From positions 1 to 11,174 of the forward strand of contig DVLN01000007.1 in assembly GCA_018715465.1 (NCBI GenBank): a DNA stretch of 11,174 nucleotides, in the 5' to 3' direction. Below are positions 5,546 through 11,174 of this stretch, piece after piece. Source of the stretch: Candidatus Faecivivens stercorigallinarum (lineage in GTDB: Bacteria > Bacillota > Clostridia > Oscillospirales > Ruminococcaceae). The notes beneath the pieces are model-generated. The model did no database searches, was not told where the DNA came from, and saw nothing but the letters and a program-made list of their open reading frames with translations. A program made the translations under genes and the position numbers. How positions within the stretch are numbered: the first letter of the stretch is position 1; each line of letters opens with the position of its first letter.

Positions 5546-5574
5546 AAATTAATTGCTAGCAAATTGACTGCCAA
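5546..5574 (-). promoter_or_regulatory. Probable promoter/operator of the GNAT-LUD unit
   Basis: On the minus strand TTGGCA (5569-5574) and TAATTT (5546-5551) are 17 bases apart; the -35 is strong and the -10 weak. The spacer contains the perfect palindrome TTGCTAGCAA (5553-5562). The area is also framed by inverted arms CAGTCAA (5536-5542) and TTGACTG (5564-5570), and has the direct repeat GCAAATT (5544-5550, 5559-5565). Symmetry inside a promoter spacer suggests a repressor site. Confidence 0.4.
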
Positions 5575-5603
5575 TACAAAACGCCGGATCAATGTCCGGC
5601 GTT
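5573..5603 (-). terminator. Intrinsic terminator overlapping the end of the ROK gene
   Basis: In the minus-strand RNA, AACGCCGGA pairs with TCCGGCGTT (5595-5603 with 5580-5588) around a 6-base loop and is followed by TTTTGTATT. The upstream arm encodes the last residues of the ROK protein and the loop contains its stop codon (TGA, 5589-5591), so the terminator is embedded in the coding end. Confidence 0.8.
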
Positions 5604-6833
5604 GTTGCCCAGCAGCATGACCGGGCTTTCCATGCAATGCCCGACCGCGACGGCGGCCGCGCCATACAGTACCGGGTCGTTCATCAGCCAGTCGTCTTCC
5701 AGCTGGATAGAAACCTTACGGTAGATAACCATCGGGATTCGCTGTTTGACGACTTCCCGGATCTGATCGAGCAGCAGCTTGCCGCCCCGTGCCATCTCGT
5801 TGCTGATGATGACAATATCCGGTTCGTACGCATAGATAATATTGACCACACCGTAGCCGATATACCGTCCCAGCCTTCTGACACAGGAGACCGCGAAGCT
5901 GTCATCCGCCCGTGCCGCCGCGAAGACATCGCGGGGATTCAGATTGATCAGCCTGGCCAGTGCCGACCCCGGGTGCATCGGCAGCTCATCCTCCACCATC
6001 TTCATAAACGCAAAGGTTGAGCAGTACAGCTCCAGACAGCCGCGGTTTCCACACAGGCAAACCGGCCCGTCGACATTGATGCTGATATGTCCCATCTCAC
6101 GGGAGAAACCGGCCTGAGAAGCGAGCTCCCCGTCGACGACATGCCCGGCGCCGACGCCGTCCCCCACCAGAAAATGAACCAAACTGGTTCCCAATTCGCT
6201 GACCCGGGACCCAAACCACCAGTCTGCCAGTGCGCCAGCGTCCGCGTCATGGCTGAAAGCGATTGGAACCGGGAACTCCCCGAATTGAAGACGCAGATTG
6301 GTATTGGTCCAGTCGGCAGTCGCCATCGAAGTCGTCAGGATAATCTCGCTGGTACGCTGGTTAAACGGACCGGGAACGGCAACACCGATCGAAGCAATAT
6401 CGGGATACTGTTCGAGATAGTTGTTCAGCGATCTCCGAATCCGCCCGATGACATCATGCAGAGTCGTTTCCGCGGTAAACTGTCCGGCGACACTCTCATA
6501 CATCTGACCGCCGAGGTCGAACAGTCCAATCGCGAAAGAACGCCGGGAGATTCTGACCCCGAGTACCTTTTTGCAGCGGGTGTTGAGTGCCACACCGATC
6601 GAACGCCTGCCCTTTTCGCCGGTGATATAGCCGGTTTCATAAACAATATTCTCTTCTATTAACTGTGCAATAATTTTGGAAATGGAAGCCTGTGTCAGCC
6701 CCATTGCCTTGCTGATCTGAGAGCGGGAACAGACGCCGCTTCGGCGAAGGAACTTGATAATCGAGGACTTGTTGACACTGGAAATATCCTCATAGTTTTT
6801 CCCTGGGCTGTACTCGGTTTCTTTTCCGCTCAT
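5589..6833 (-). CDS. ROK-family transcriptional regulator (NagC/XylR type)
   Basis: This 414-aa protein combines an N-terminal winged helix-turn-helix (about 20-80; 'RSQISKAMGLTQASISKIIAQLIEENIV') with a ROK sugar-binding domain. The ROK zinc signature is complete: E246 and H249 of 'EMGHISI' and C259, C261, C266 of 'CLCGNRGC'. The glycine loop 'VGDGVGAGHVVDGEL' is at 223-237. The usual 'ND' sugar-contact pair reads H195-D196, so the kinase-type aspartate remains but the asparagine is changed. It should sense a sugar or sugar phosphate and repress transport or breakdown genes; the neighbouring oligosaccharide importer is the obvious target, and autoregulation is possible. The start at 6833 is preferred over an ATG 18 bases upstream because GGGAGGGG lies 5 bases before it. 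It has its own promoter and terminator, so it is a separate unit downstream of the importer. Confidence 0.92.
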   Translation of the reverse strand: MSGKETEYSPGKNYEDISSVNKSSIIKFLRRSGVCSRSQISKAMGLTQASISKIIAQLIEENIVYETGYITGEKGRRSIGVALNTRCKKVLGVRISRRSFAIGLFDLGGQMYESVAGQFTAETTLHDVIGRIRRSLNNYLEQYPDIASIGVAVPGPFNQRTSEIILTTSMATADWTNTNLRLQFGEFPVPIAFSHDADAGALADWWFGSRVSELGTSLVHFLVGDGVGAGHVVDGELASQAGFSREMGHISINVDGPVCLCGNRGCLELYCSTFAFMKMVEDELPMHPGSALARLINLNPRDVFAAARADDSFAVSCVRRLGRYIGYGVVNIIYAYEPDIVIISNEMARGGKLLLDQIREVVKQRIPMVIYRKVSIQLEDDWLMNDPVLYGAAAVAVGHCMESPVMLLGNNAGH

Positions 6834-6867
6834 GGCTTCCCCTCCCGTCATGATAAAAACTTCGATA

Positions 6868-6896
6868 ATGGTACAACTAAATTACGCTCCTGTCAA
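6868..6896 (-). promoter_or_regulatory. Sigma-A promoter of the ROK regulator
   Basis: On the minus strand a perfect -35, TTGACA (6891-6896), and -10 TACCAT (6868-6873) are 17 bases apart. Transcription would begin about 28 bases before the ROK start codon at 6833, in good agreement with the chosen start. Confidence 0.75.
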
Positions 6897-6919
6897 GTTC
6901 TGCCGCGAAAATATGCAGG

Positions 6920-6982
6920 AAAAAAAATGGCACATCCCTGTTCCGTGCCCGGAACGGGCATGACGGATATGGGATGTGCCAT
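6920..6982 (-). terminator. Strong terminator of the sugar-importer operon
   Basis: In the minus-strand RNA a perfect 12-bp stem (ATGGCACATCCC with GGGATGTGCCAT; plus positions 6927-6938 and 6971-6982) is followed by a run of eight U. The 32-base interior holds a second perfect stem, TGCCCG/CGGGCA (6946-6951 with 6955-6960), giving a two-tier hairpin. It lies 78 bases after the binding-protein stop and just upstream of the ROK promoter, insulating the two units. Confidence 0.92.
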
Positions 6983-7060
6983 GCCCCCCGGTCCCGGGAA
7001 AGGTCACGCAACCGATGCCAACCGGAACCGAACAGGGCTTTGTGGAAAGGAGATTACTGA

Positions 7061-8824
7061 TTATTCAGCACTGTCAGCAGTACCACTTACACGGTCATAA
7101 GCGCCCTGGAAGATCTCAACCAGTTCGTTGACGCCAGCAGCTTCCAGGTCAGACAGGTACTGGTTCCAGGAAGCGTCATCGGTACCGTTCTGAACAGAAG
7201 TAGCGACATAACGGTCGACGATGTCAGAGATAACCGGCTGAATCTGGTTCAGTCTCTGGTTCTCTTCAAGAGTCATCATCATTCTCGGAACGTTGGTGCC
7301 ACGGGCGAGCTGCTCTTCCTTACCATTGACATACTGGCCTTCAAGCAGGGTAACAGCGTCGTAGGTGTACTGGCAAACGGTATCATAGTATTCGTCGAGG
7401 ACGATCATAGAGCCACGGCAGGGAGTGGTGTTGACACGCATATCACCAAAGGAGGTGTAAGGCTCAACAGGAATGATGTTGCCGGAATCGTCGAGGTTGA
7501 AGCAGAGCATGCCGTTCTCGTCTTCATAGTAGTTATAGCCGACAGCGCCCCAGTTGGACTGAACAGACAGCGAGGGATTGCTGACCAGGTATTCTACGAA
7601 GCAAGCGATAACTTCCGGGAACTTGCACTCGGTGGTGATACAGGTGTTGGAAGTATCCTGCATCTCAGAGTAGTTGAGCGGGAAGCCGGACAGACCGCCG
7701 TCTGCACCGGTCAGCTGCGGAATAGCTGCATACTCAGCACGAACATTGTTATCGGTGATCTGCATATCGGTCCAGACGCCGACAACACCAGCCAAAGCGA
7801 TCGTCTGGCTCAGTTCGGTATTGGTGTAGTTGGTGGTAGAGGTGGACTCGAAGCAGTTTACATTGAACAGACCGTCTGCATACAGCTGATGGAAATAATC
7901 AGCAGTCTTACGGATGGACTCGTCCATAGCAGTGAAGGTGATCTTGCCGTCGATAACAGCCAGATGGTCAGCCAGGTAGTTACCATAGCAGTAGCTGTCA
8001 GCCTGGCCAAAGCAGCCGGTAAAGCGGTAGAACATGTTGTAGGAACCGAAGGTATCGATCTCTTCGGGACCAAACATGGTCAGAGCGGGAATCTCGTCAG
8101 CAACGCCGTTGCCGTTCAGGTCGCCAGCCTCTTTGAAAGCGTAGAGGACTTCGGTGAACTCGTCAACAGTGGTGGGCATATCCAGGCCAACCTGATCCAG
8201 CCAGTCCTGGTTGATCAGCAGAGGACCGGAAGTCATGACCAGGCCCTTCATCTGTTCGATGTAGGGGAAGCCGTACATGTTGCCGTCGGGAGTAACGATT
8301 TCTTTCTGATACTGAGGATGATCTTCCAGAACCTTGGAAACGGTCGGGCAGTATTCATTGATCAGGTCCTGAGTCGGCAGGAAGACGTCCTGGTCAGCAT
8401 ACTGTACTGCGTACTGGTTGGACTGGCCGTCTCTGAAGTTCCAGAATGCGTCGGGAAGGTCGTCGCCGGAAGTAAGCATCAGGGACAGTTTTTCAGCCGC
8501 ACCGTCAGCAGGGATAGGCTGCCATTCAAATTCAATACCGGTATCTTCTTTCCAGCGCTGAACCATAGCCAGTTCGCTCAGATCAACGGTACGGGAAGCA
8601 TCGTTGACGATCAGCATGGTCAGCTTTCCGCCGTTAGCTTCTTCAAAAGCAGCAGCATCCTTGATGATCGGCAGAGTGCCGTCGAGGTTGAGGTAATCAG
8701 CCTGCGTAGCGTCGACGCTGTCAGCACCGCCGTTATCGCTGGAAGAGTTGCCGCAGCCTGCGAGCGCTGCAGAAGCGAGCATCGACATGGCCAGAACAAG
8801 CGCAAGATTTTTCTTAAATTTCAT
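7061..8824 (-). CDS. Extracellular sugar-binding lipoprotein (LipO-like) of an ABC importer
   Basis: This 587-aa protein starts with a lipoprotein signal: a basic N-terminus 'MKFKKN', a hydrophobic core and the lipobox LAGC with C24 as the lipidated cysteine, then a Ser/Asp/Gly-rich linker. The mature part is a large solute-binding domain of the family of LipO and alginate-binding AlgQ, suggesting an oligosaccharide ligand. Residues 235-244, DLNGNGVADE, form an EF-hand-like calcium loop placed as in AlgQ proteins. The region around 170-190 ('YQKEIVTPDGNMYGFPYIE') is typical of this family. GGAGGT 8 bases before the ATG fixes the start. It is the last gene of the importer operon, separated from the permease by a 104-base gap with a hairpin. 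It would sit on the outer face of the membrane and deliver sugar to the two permeases. The actual sugar is unknown. Confidence 0.92.
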   Translation of the reverse strand: MKFKKNLALVLAMSMLASAALAGCGNSSSDNGGADSVDATQADYLNLDGTLPIIKDAAAFEEANGGKLTMLIVNDASRTVDLSELAMVQRWKEDTGIEFEWQPIPADGAAEKLSLMLTSGDDLPDAFWNFRDGQSNQYAVQYADQDVFLPTQDLINEYCPTVSKVLEDHPQYQKEIVTPDGNMYGFPYIEQMKGLVMTSGPLLINQDWLDQVGLDMPTTVDEFTEVLYAFKEAGDLNGNGVADEIPALTMFGPEEIDTFGSYNMFYRFTGCFGQADSYCYGNYLADHLAVIDGKITFTAMDESIRKTADYFHQLYADGLFNVNCFESTSTTNYTNTELSQTIALAGVVGVWTDMQITDNNVRAEYAAIPQLTGADGGLSGFPLNYSEMQDTSNTCITTECKFPEVIACFVEYLVSNPSLSVQSNWGAVGYNYYEDENGMLCFNLDDSGNIIPVEPYTSFGDMRVNTTPCRGSMIVLDEYYDTVCQYTYDAVTLLEGQYVNGKEEQLARGTNVPRMMMTLEENQRLNQIQPVISDIVDRYVATSVQNGTDDASWNQYLSDLEAAGVNELVEIFQGAYDRVSGTADSAE

Positions 8825-8873
8825 GATTGTTGACCTCCATTAGTATATGCATAAGCCACAATTATCAGCAGGC

Positions 8874-8901
8874 GCGGACGGGACACACGCAAACCGTCCG
8901 C
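8874..8901 (-). other. Intra-operon hairpin before the binding-protein gene
   Basis: GCGGACGG (8874-8881) and CCGTCCGC (8894-8901) form a perfect 8-bp GC-rich stem with a 12-base loop, in the 104-base gap between the YtcP-like permease and the binding protein. No U-run follows it, so it is not a normal terminator. It more likely protects or processes the mRNA so that the binding protein is made in excess over the permeases. Confidence 0.55.
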
Positions 8902-8928
8902 AGCCCGATGAAACAAGTTTGTAAAGGA

Positions 8929-9843
8929 TCAGCCCTTGACAGCGCCGACCATAACGCCCTTTGCAAAGTATTTCTGGACAAAGGGATAAACGATAACCAG
9001 CGGGAAAGCAGCCAGCGTAACGATAACGTATTTGAGCTGGTCGATCAGCTTCTGTTTCTCAACAAGCTCTGCACCGGAAGCGCCGATTGTCAGCTGGTTG
9101 GAAAGGATCAGGTTTCTCAGAACGACCTGCAGCGGCATCTTATCCTCAGCCTGCAGGAACATGATCGCATTGAAGTAGATGTTCCACAAGCCAGTTGCAT
9201 AGAACAGAACCATGACGGCAATGATGGTGGAAGACAGCGGAATTGCGATCTTGAAGAAGAAGCCAAAGTCGGAACAGCCGTCCAGCTTGGAGGCTTCCAG
9301 CAGCTCGATCGGGAGGTTGGCTTCAAAGAAGGAGCGGCAGACGATCAGATTGTAGACCGAAACGCCGATCGGCAGAACGATAGCCCACAGAGTGTCATAA
9401 ATGTTAATCGCCTTGACTGTCAGGTAAAGCGGGATCATACCGCCGTTGAAGAACATGGTGAAGGTGAACAGGAACATAATTCCCTTCCGTCCTGCCATAT
9501 CTCTTCTGGACAACGCGTAAGCACCCGGGATGGTCGCAACCAGCGCGACGACAACACCAACAAGTGTATAAATGACGCTGCATTTATAACCGTCCCACAG
9601 CTGCGGGTAATCGAATGCCTCCTTATAACCTGAAACATACAGACCAGTCGGAACCAGCAGGAATTTACCCGAGTTGACAATAGCCGGGTCAGTGATCGAA
9701 GCAAGGATAACATACCACAGCGGATAGATGATCACAATGCTGATCAAAATCATCAGAATCGTATTCAGCACATTAAAAATATGATCGCCGACCGATTCCT
9801 TGACGCCGACAATGCCGGCAGTCTTATCTGCACTTTTGCTCAT
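8929..9843 (-). CDS. Sugar ABC transporter permease (YtcP-like)
   Basis: This 304-aa membrane protein has about six transmembrane helices (for example about 24-46, 89-110, 122-141, 151-167, 204-225 and 271-290). The ATPase-contact EAA loop reads 'EASKLDGCSDFGFFFKIAIP' at 183-202. Its ending 'KYFAKGVMVGAVKG' is typical of the inner-membrane components paired with LplB. The start at 9843 is preferred because AAAGGA lies about 10 bases upstream and it leaves a 19-base gap after the LplB-like gene; the frame opens 60 bases earlier, overlapping that gene, with no ribosome site. It forms a heterodimeric channel with the preceding gene's product. No ATPase gene is present. Confidence 0.93.
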   Translation of the reverse strand: MSKSADKTAGIVGVKESVGDHIFNVLNTILMILISIVIIYPLWYVILASITDPAIVNSGKFLLVPTGLYVSGYKEAFDYPQLWDGYKCSVIYTLVGVVVALVATIPGAYALSRRDMAGRKGIMFLFTFTMFFNGGMIPLYLTVKAINIYDTLWAIVLPIGVSVYNLIVCRSFFEANLPIELLEASKLDGCSDFGFFFKIAIPLSSTIIAVMVLFYATGLWNIYFNAIMFLQAEDKMPLQVVLRNLILSNQLTIGASGAELVEKQKLIDQLKYVIVTLAAFPLVIVYPFVQKYFAKGVMVGAVKG

Positions 9844-9862
9844 ACTCAGTCCGTCCTTTCTA

Positions 9863-10795
9863 TTAGAATATGCTGACGCCTGCAAACTTCTTGGATACGC
9901 CATTGGCGATAACCAGAATAATGAAGTTTACAACCGAGTTGAACAAGCCAACCGCCGTCGCGAAGCTGAACTGTGCGCCCTGCAAGCCGACCTTGTAAAC
10001 GTAGGTCGAAATGATTTCAGAAACGCTGGTGTTGGTCGACATCTGCATCAGGTAAGCCTTTTCGTAGCCCAGGCTCATGACGTTGCCGACAGCCAGGATC
10101 AGCATCAGGATAACCGTCGGCATGATCAGCGGGATATCAATGTAAATGATTCTCTGGAACTTGGTAGCGCCGTCGATAACGGCAGCTTCATAAAAGTCAG
10201 CACTGATGCCGGTCAGAGCCGCAATGTAAACGATGGCGTTGAAGCCCATCGACTGCCAGACGGTAGAACCGATGTACATGGTGCGGAAGTATTCAGCGCC
10301 AGAGTTGAACGCCTGAATGTTGCCGCCCAGTGCGACGATCGCGTTGTTGATGATACCGGTCGCCGAGAAGAGCATCTGCATGATGCAGACCAGGATAACG
10401 TTAGAAAGGAAGTAAGGCGCATAGGAGATGGTCTGGACTGCCTTTCTTGCCTTGTTGCTGCGGACCTGGTTCAGGAGCAGCGCGAAGATAACCGGAATCG
10501 GGAAACTGATGACCAGCTGCTCCAAACTCAAAAGAATGGTGTTTTTGATCGAGGTGACCGCAATCGAGGTGGTGAAGAACTGCTGAAAATACTTGAAGAT
10601 CGGGTCTGCCCAGGGGCTTCCGAGGATACCGCTGCGGGACTTAAAGTCCTTGAAGGCGATGATGACGCCGTACATCGGATAGTAGGCGAAGACCGCCAGC
10701 CACAGAATCGCCGGAATCAACAGGACATACAACTGCCAGGAACCCAGGATACGGGCAAGGGTACTCTTTTCCCCGCTACCAACTTTGTTTGCCAT
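9863..10795 (-). CDS. Sugar ABC transporter permease (LplB-like)
   Basis: This 310-aa permease is the first gene of the importer operon. After a short basic N-terminus come about six helices (about 20-48, 86-108, 125-145, 174-195, 222-243, 281-300). The EAA loop 'EAAVIDGATKFQRIIYIDIP' lies at 203-222. Features such as 'YYPMYGVIIAFKDFK' (38-52) and the 'SYAPYFLSNVILV' segment (124-136) are typical of LplB. It would pair with the YtcP-like protein to pass an oligosaccharide delivered by the lipoprotein. A GGAG ribosome site lies about 11 bases before the ATG at 10795. The long distance to the promoter (about 200 bases) gives room for leader control. Confidence 0.93.
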   Translation of the reverse strand: MANKVGSGEKSTLARILGSWQLYVLLIPAILWLAVFAYYPMYGVIIAFKDFKSRSGILGSPWADPIFKYFQQFFTTSIAVTSIKNTILLSLEQLVISFPIPVIFALLLNQVRSNKARKAVQTISYAPYFLSNVILVCIMQMLFSATGIINNAIVALGGNIQAFNSGAEYFRTMYIGSTVWQSMGFNAIVYIAALTGISADFYEAAVIDGATKFQRIIYIDIPLIMPTVILMLILAVGNVMSLGYEKAYLMQMSTNTSVSEIISTYVYKVGLQGAQFSFATAVGLFNSVVNFIILVIANGVSKKFAGVSIF

Positions 10796-10828
10796 GAAAA
10801 TCTCAACTCCATTTCCACTGATTACAGG

Positions 10829-11002
10829 CTATCCCCCGTCCGGCCCCAGCCAGTCAGAAGAATGCCGACAGATTTTTTCTCCCGCCGGTACCGAGCACAC
10901 AACCCGGTGGCCGAACCGGCAGGGGCCTGTCTTTTGGAGAAGCGCACCGGCAATTTGCGGATTTCCAAAAGGCAGATTTATCTCGTAACCGAGTTTATAC
11001 AT
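10829..11002 (-). CDS. Candidate small ORF (57 aa) in the importer leader
   Basis: An ATG at 11002 opens a 57-codon frame ending with TAG at 10829-10831. AGAGGTG lies 8 bases upstream, a plausible ribosome site. The predicted product begins 'MYKLGYEINLPFGNPQIAG' and has three cysteines (C28, C36, C45); I do not recognise it. It overlaps the strongest promoter of the region, whose predicted transcription start (near 10998) falls inside the ORF, so it could only be translated from an upstream promoter such as the one at 11083-11111. It may be an unrelated small gene, a leader peptide or chance. Confidence 0.3.
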   Translation of the reverse strand: MYKLGYEINLPFGNPQIAGALLQKTGPCRFGHRVVCSVPAGEKICRHSSDWLGPDGG

Positions 11003-11004
11003 AG

Positions 11005-11033
11005 ATTGTACACCTCTTTTCTTATTCTGTCAA
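11005..11033 (-). promoter_or_regulatory. Main promoter of the sugar-importer operon
   Basis: On the minus strand TTGACA (11028-11033, perfect) and TACAAT (11005-11010, 5 of 6) are separated by 17 bases. This is the best sigma-A promoter in the window. Transcription would start near 10998 and give a leader of about 200 bases before the LplB-like start at 10795. That leader is GC-rich and has short complementary segments (CCGGT/ACCGG, GCCGGT/ACCGGC), but I do not recognise a riboswitch. Confidence 0.85.
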
Positions 11034-11082
11034 CAGCTATTTTCTATTTTTTGTAATATTGGCTATCTTCAAAATACTTTTT

Positions 11083-11111
11083 TGTATAAAACGCCAGTAC
11101 CTATTTGGTAA
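11083..11111 (-). promoter_or_regulatory. Possible second, upstream promoter
   Basis: On the minus strand TTACCA (11106-11111) and TATACA (11083-11088) are 17 bases apart, matching consensus at about 8 of 12 positions in a very AT-rich stretch. It would add about 80 bases to the importer transcript and cover the small ORF at 10829-11002. Confidence 0.3.
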
Positions 11112-11154
11112 CTTTTTTTATTAATACAAAAAAGGGGCAGACAATATAGCATAA

Positions 11155-11168
11155 ATGTCAATTGACAT
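11155..11168. promoter_or_regulatory. 14-bp perfect palindrome ATGTCAATTGACAT
   Basis: A fully symmetrical 14-bp site lies near the window edge, about 120 bases upstream of the importer's main promoter. It contains a TTGACA on each strand, so it could be a regulator site or overlapping -35 elements of divergent promoters; the gene on the far side is outside the window. Confidence 0.35.
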
Positions 11169-11174
11169 CTTCCG

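Noticed and set aside
9800..11056. 418-aa plus-strand open frame, and the similar long plus-strand frames at 7889-8833 and 8827-9633, opposite the importer genes
   Set aside because: All are antisense shadows with biased composition (many Asp, Gln, Arg, Asn) and no recognisable domain, while the minus strand encodes clear ABC transporter proteins.

Overview
The window looks like a chromosomal segment of a low-oxygen, gut-type Clostridia bacterium, most likely Oscillospirales (Faecalibacterium/Gemmiger/Subdoligranulum-like). This is inferred from moderately GC-rich genes with AT-rich promoters, AAAGGAGG-type ribosome sites, sigma-A promoters with 17-bp spacers, an amidase with an 'LSPSTQ' N-terminus, an LplB/YtcP/LipO-type sugar importer without its own ATPase, and a hairpin-dense intergenic repeat island. 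No rRNA, tRNA, CRISPR array, transposase, integrase or recognisable phage gene is visible.

Left part (1-3540): a plus-strand N-acetylmuramoyl-L-alanine amidase with a C-terminal SH3 domain runs convergently, stop against stop, into a minus-strand pair. That pair encodes an M23 (LytM) metallopeptidase followed by a very small M50 site-2 protease, translationally coupled by a 4-bp overlap; its arrangement recalls spoIVFA-spoIVFB. Divergent from this pair is a DAACS-family cation:amino-acid/dicarboxylate symporter, ending in a clear intrinsic terminator. Its substrate-site residues differ from acidic-amino-acid transporters.

Middle (3541-4217): about 680 bp without a credible gene. Seven consecutive stem-loops end in an intrinsic terminator, followed by a separate 13-bp perfect inverted repeat, a second partial copy of the head of the element and a 12-bp palindrome. 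This is the most unexplained stretch in the window.

Right part (4218-11174): everything runs on the minus strand. In transcription order, a strong promoter (TTGACA-N17-TACAAT) drives two sugar ABC permeases and a 587-aa lipoprotein substrate-binding protein, ended by a strong U8 terminator. A ROK-family repressor with its own promoter and terminator follows, then a GNAT acetyltransferase and a LUD-domain (LutC-like) protein as a two-gene unit. The ROK regulator probably controls the adjacent oligosaccharide importer; the ATPase would have to come from elsewhere (a shared MsmX/MsmK-type subunit). The importer's roughly 200-nt leader region contains a small unreported ORF that overlaps the main promoter.

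Most genes belong to known families. No clearly new defence or mobile system was found; the best candidates for something under-described are the intergenic hairpin array and the importer leader.
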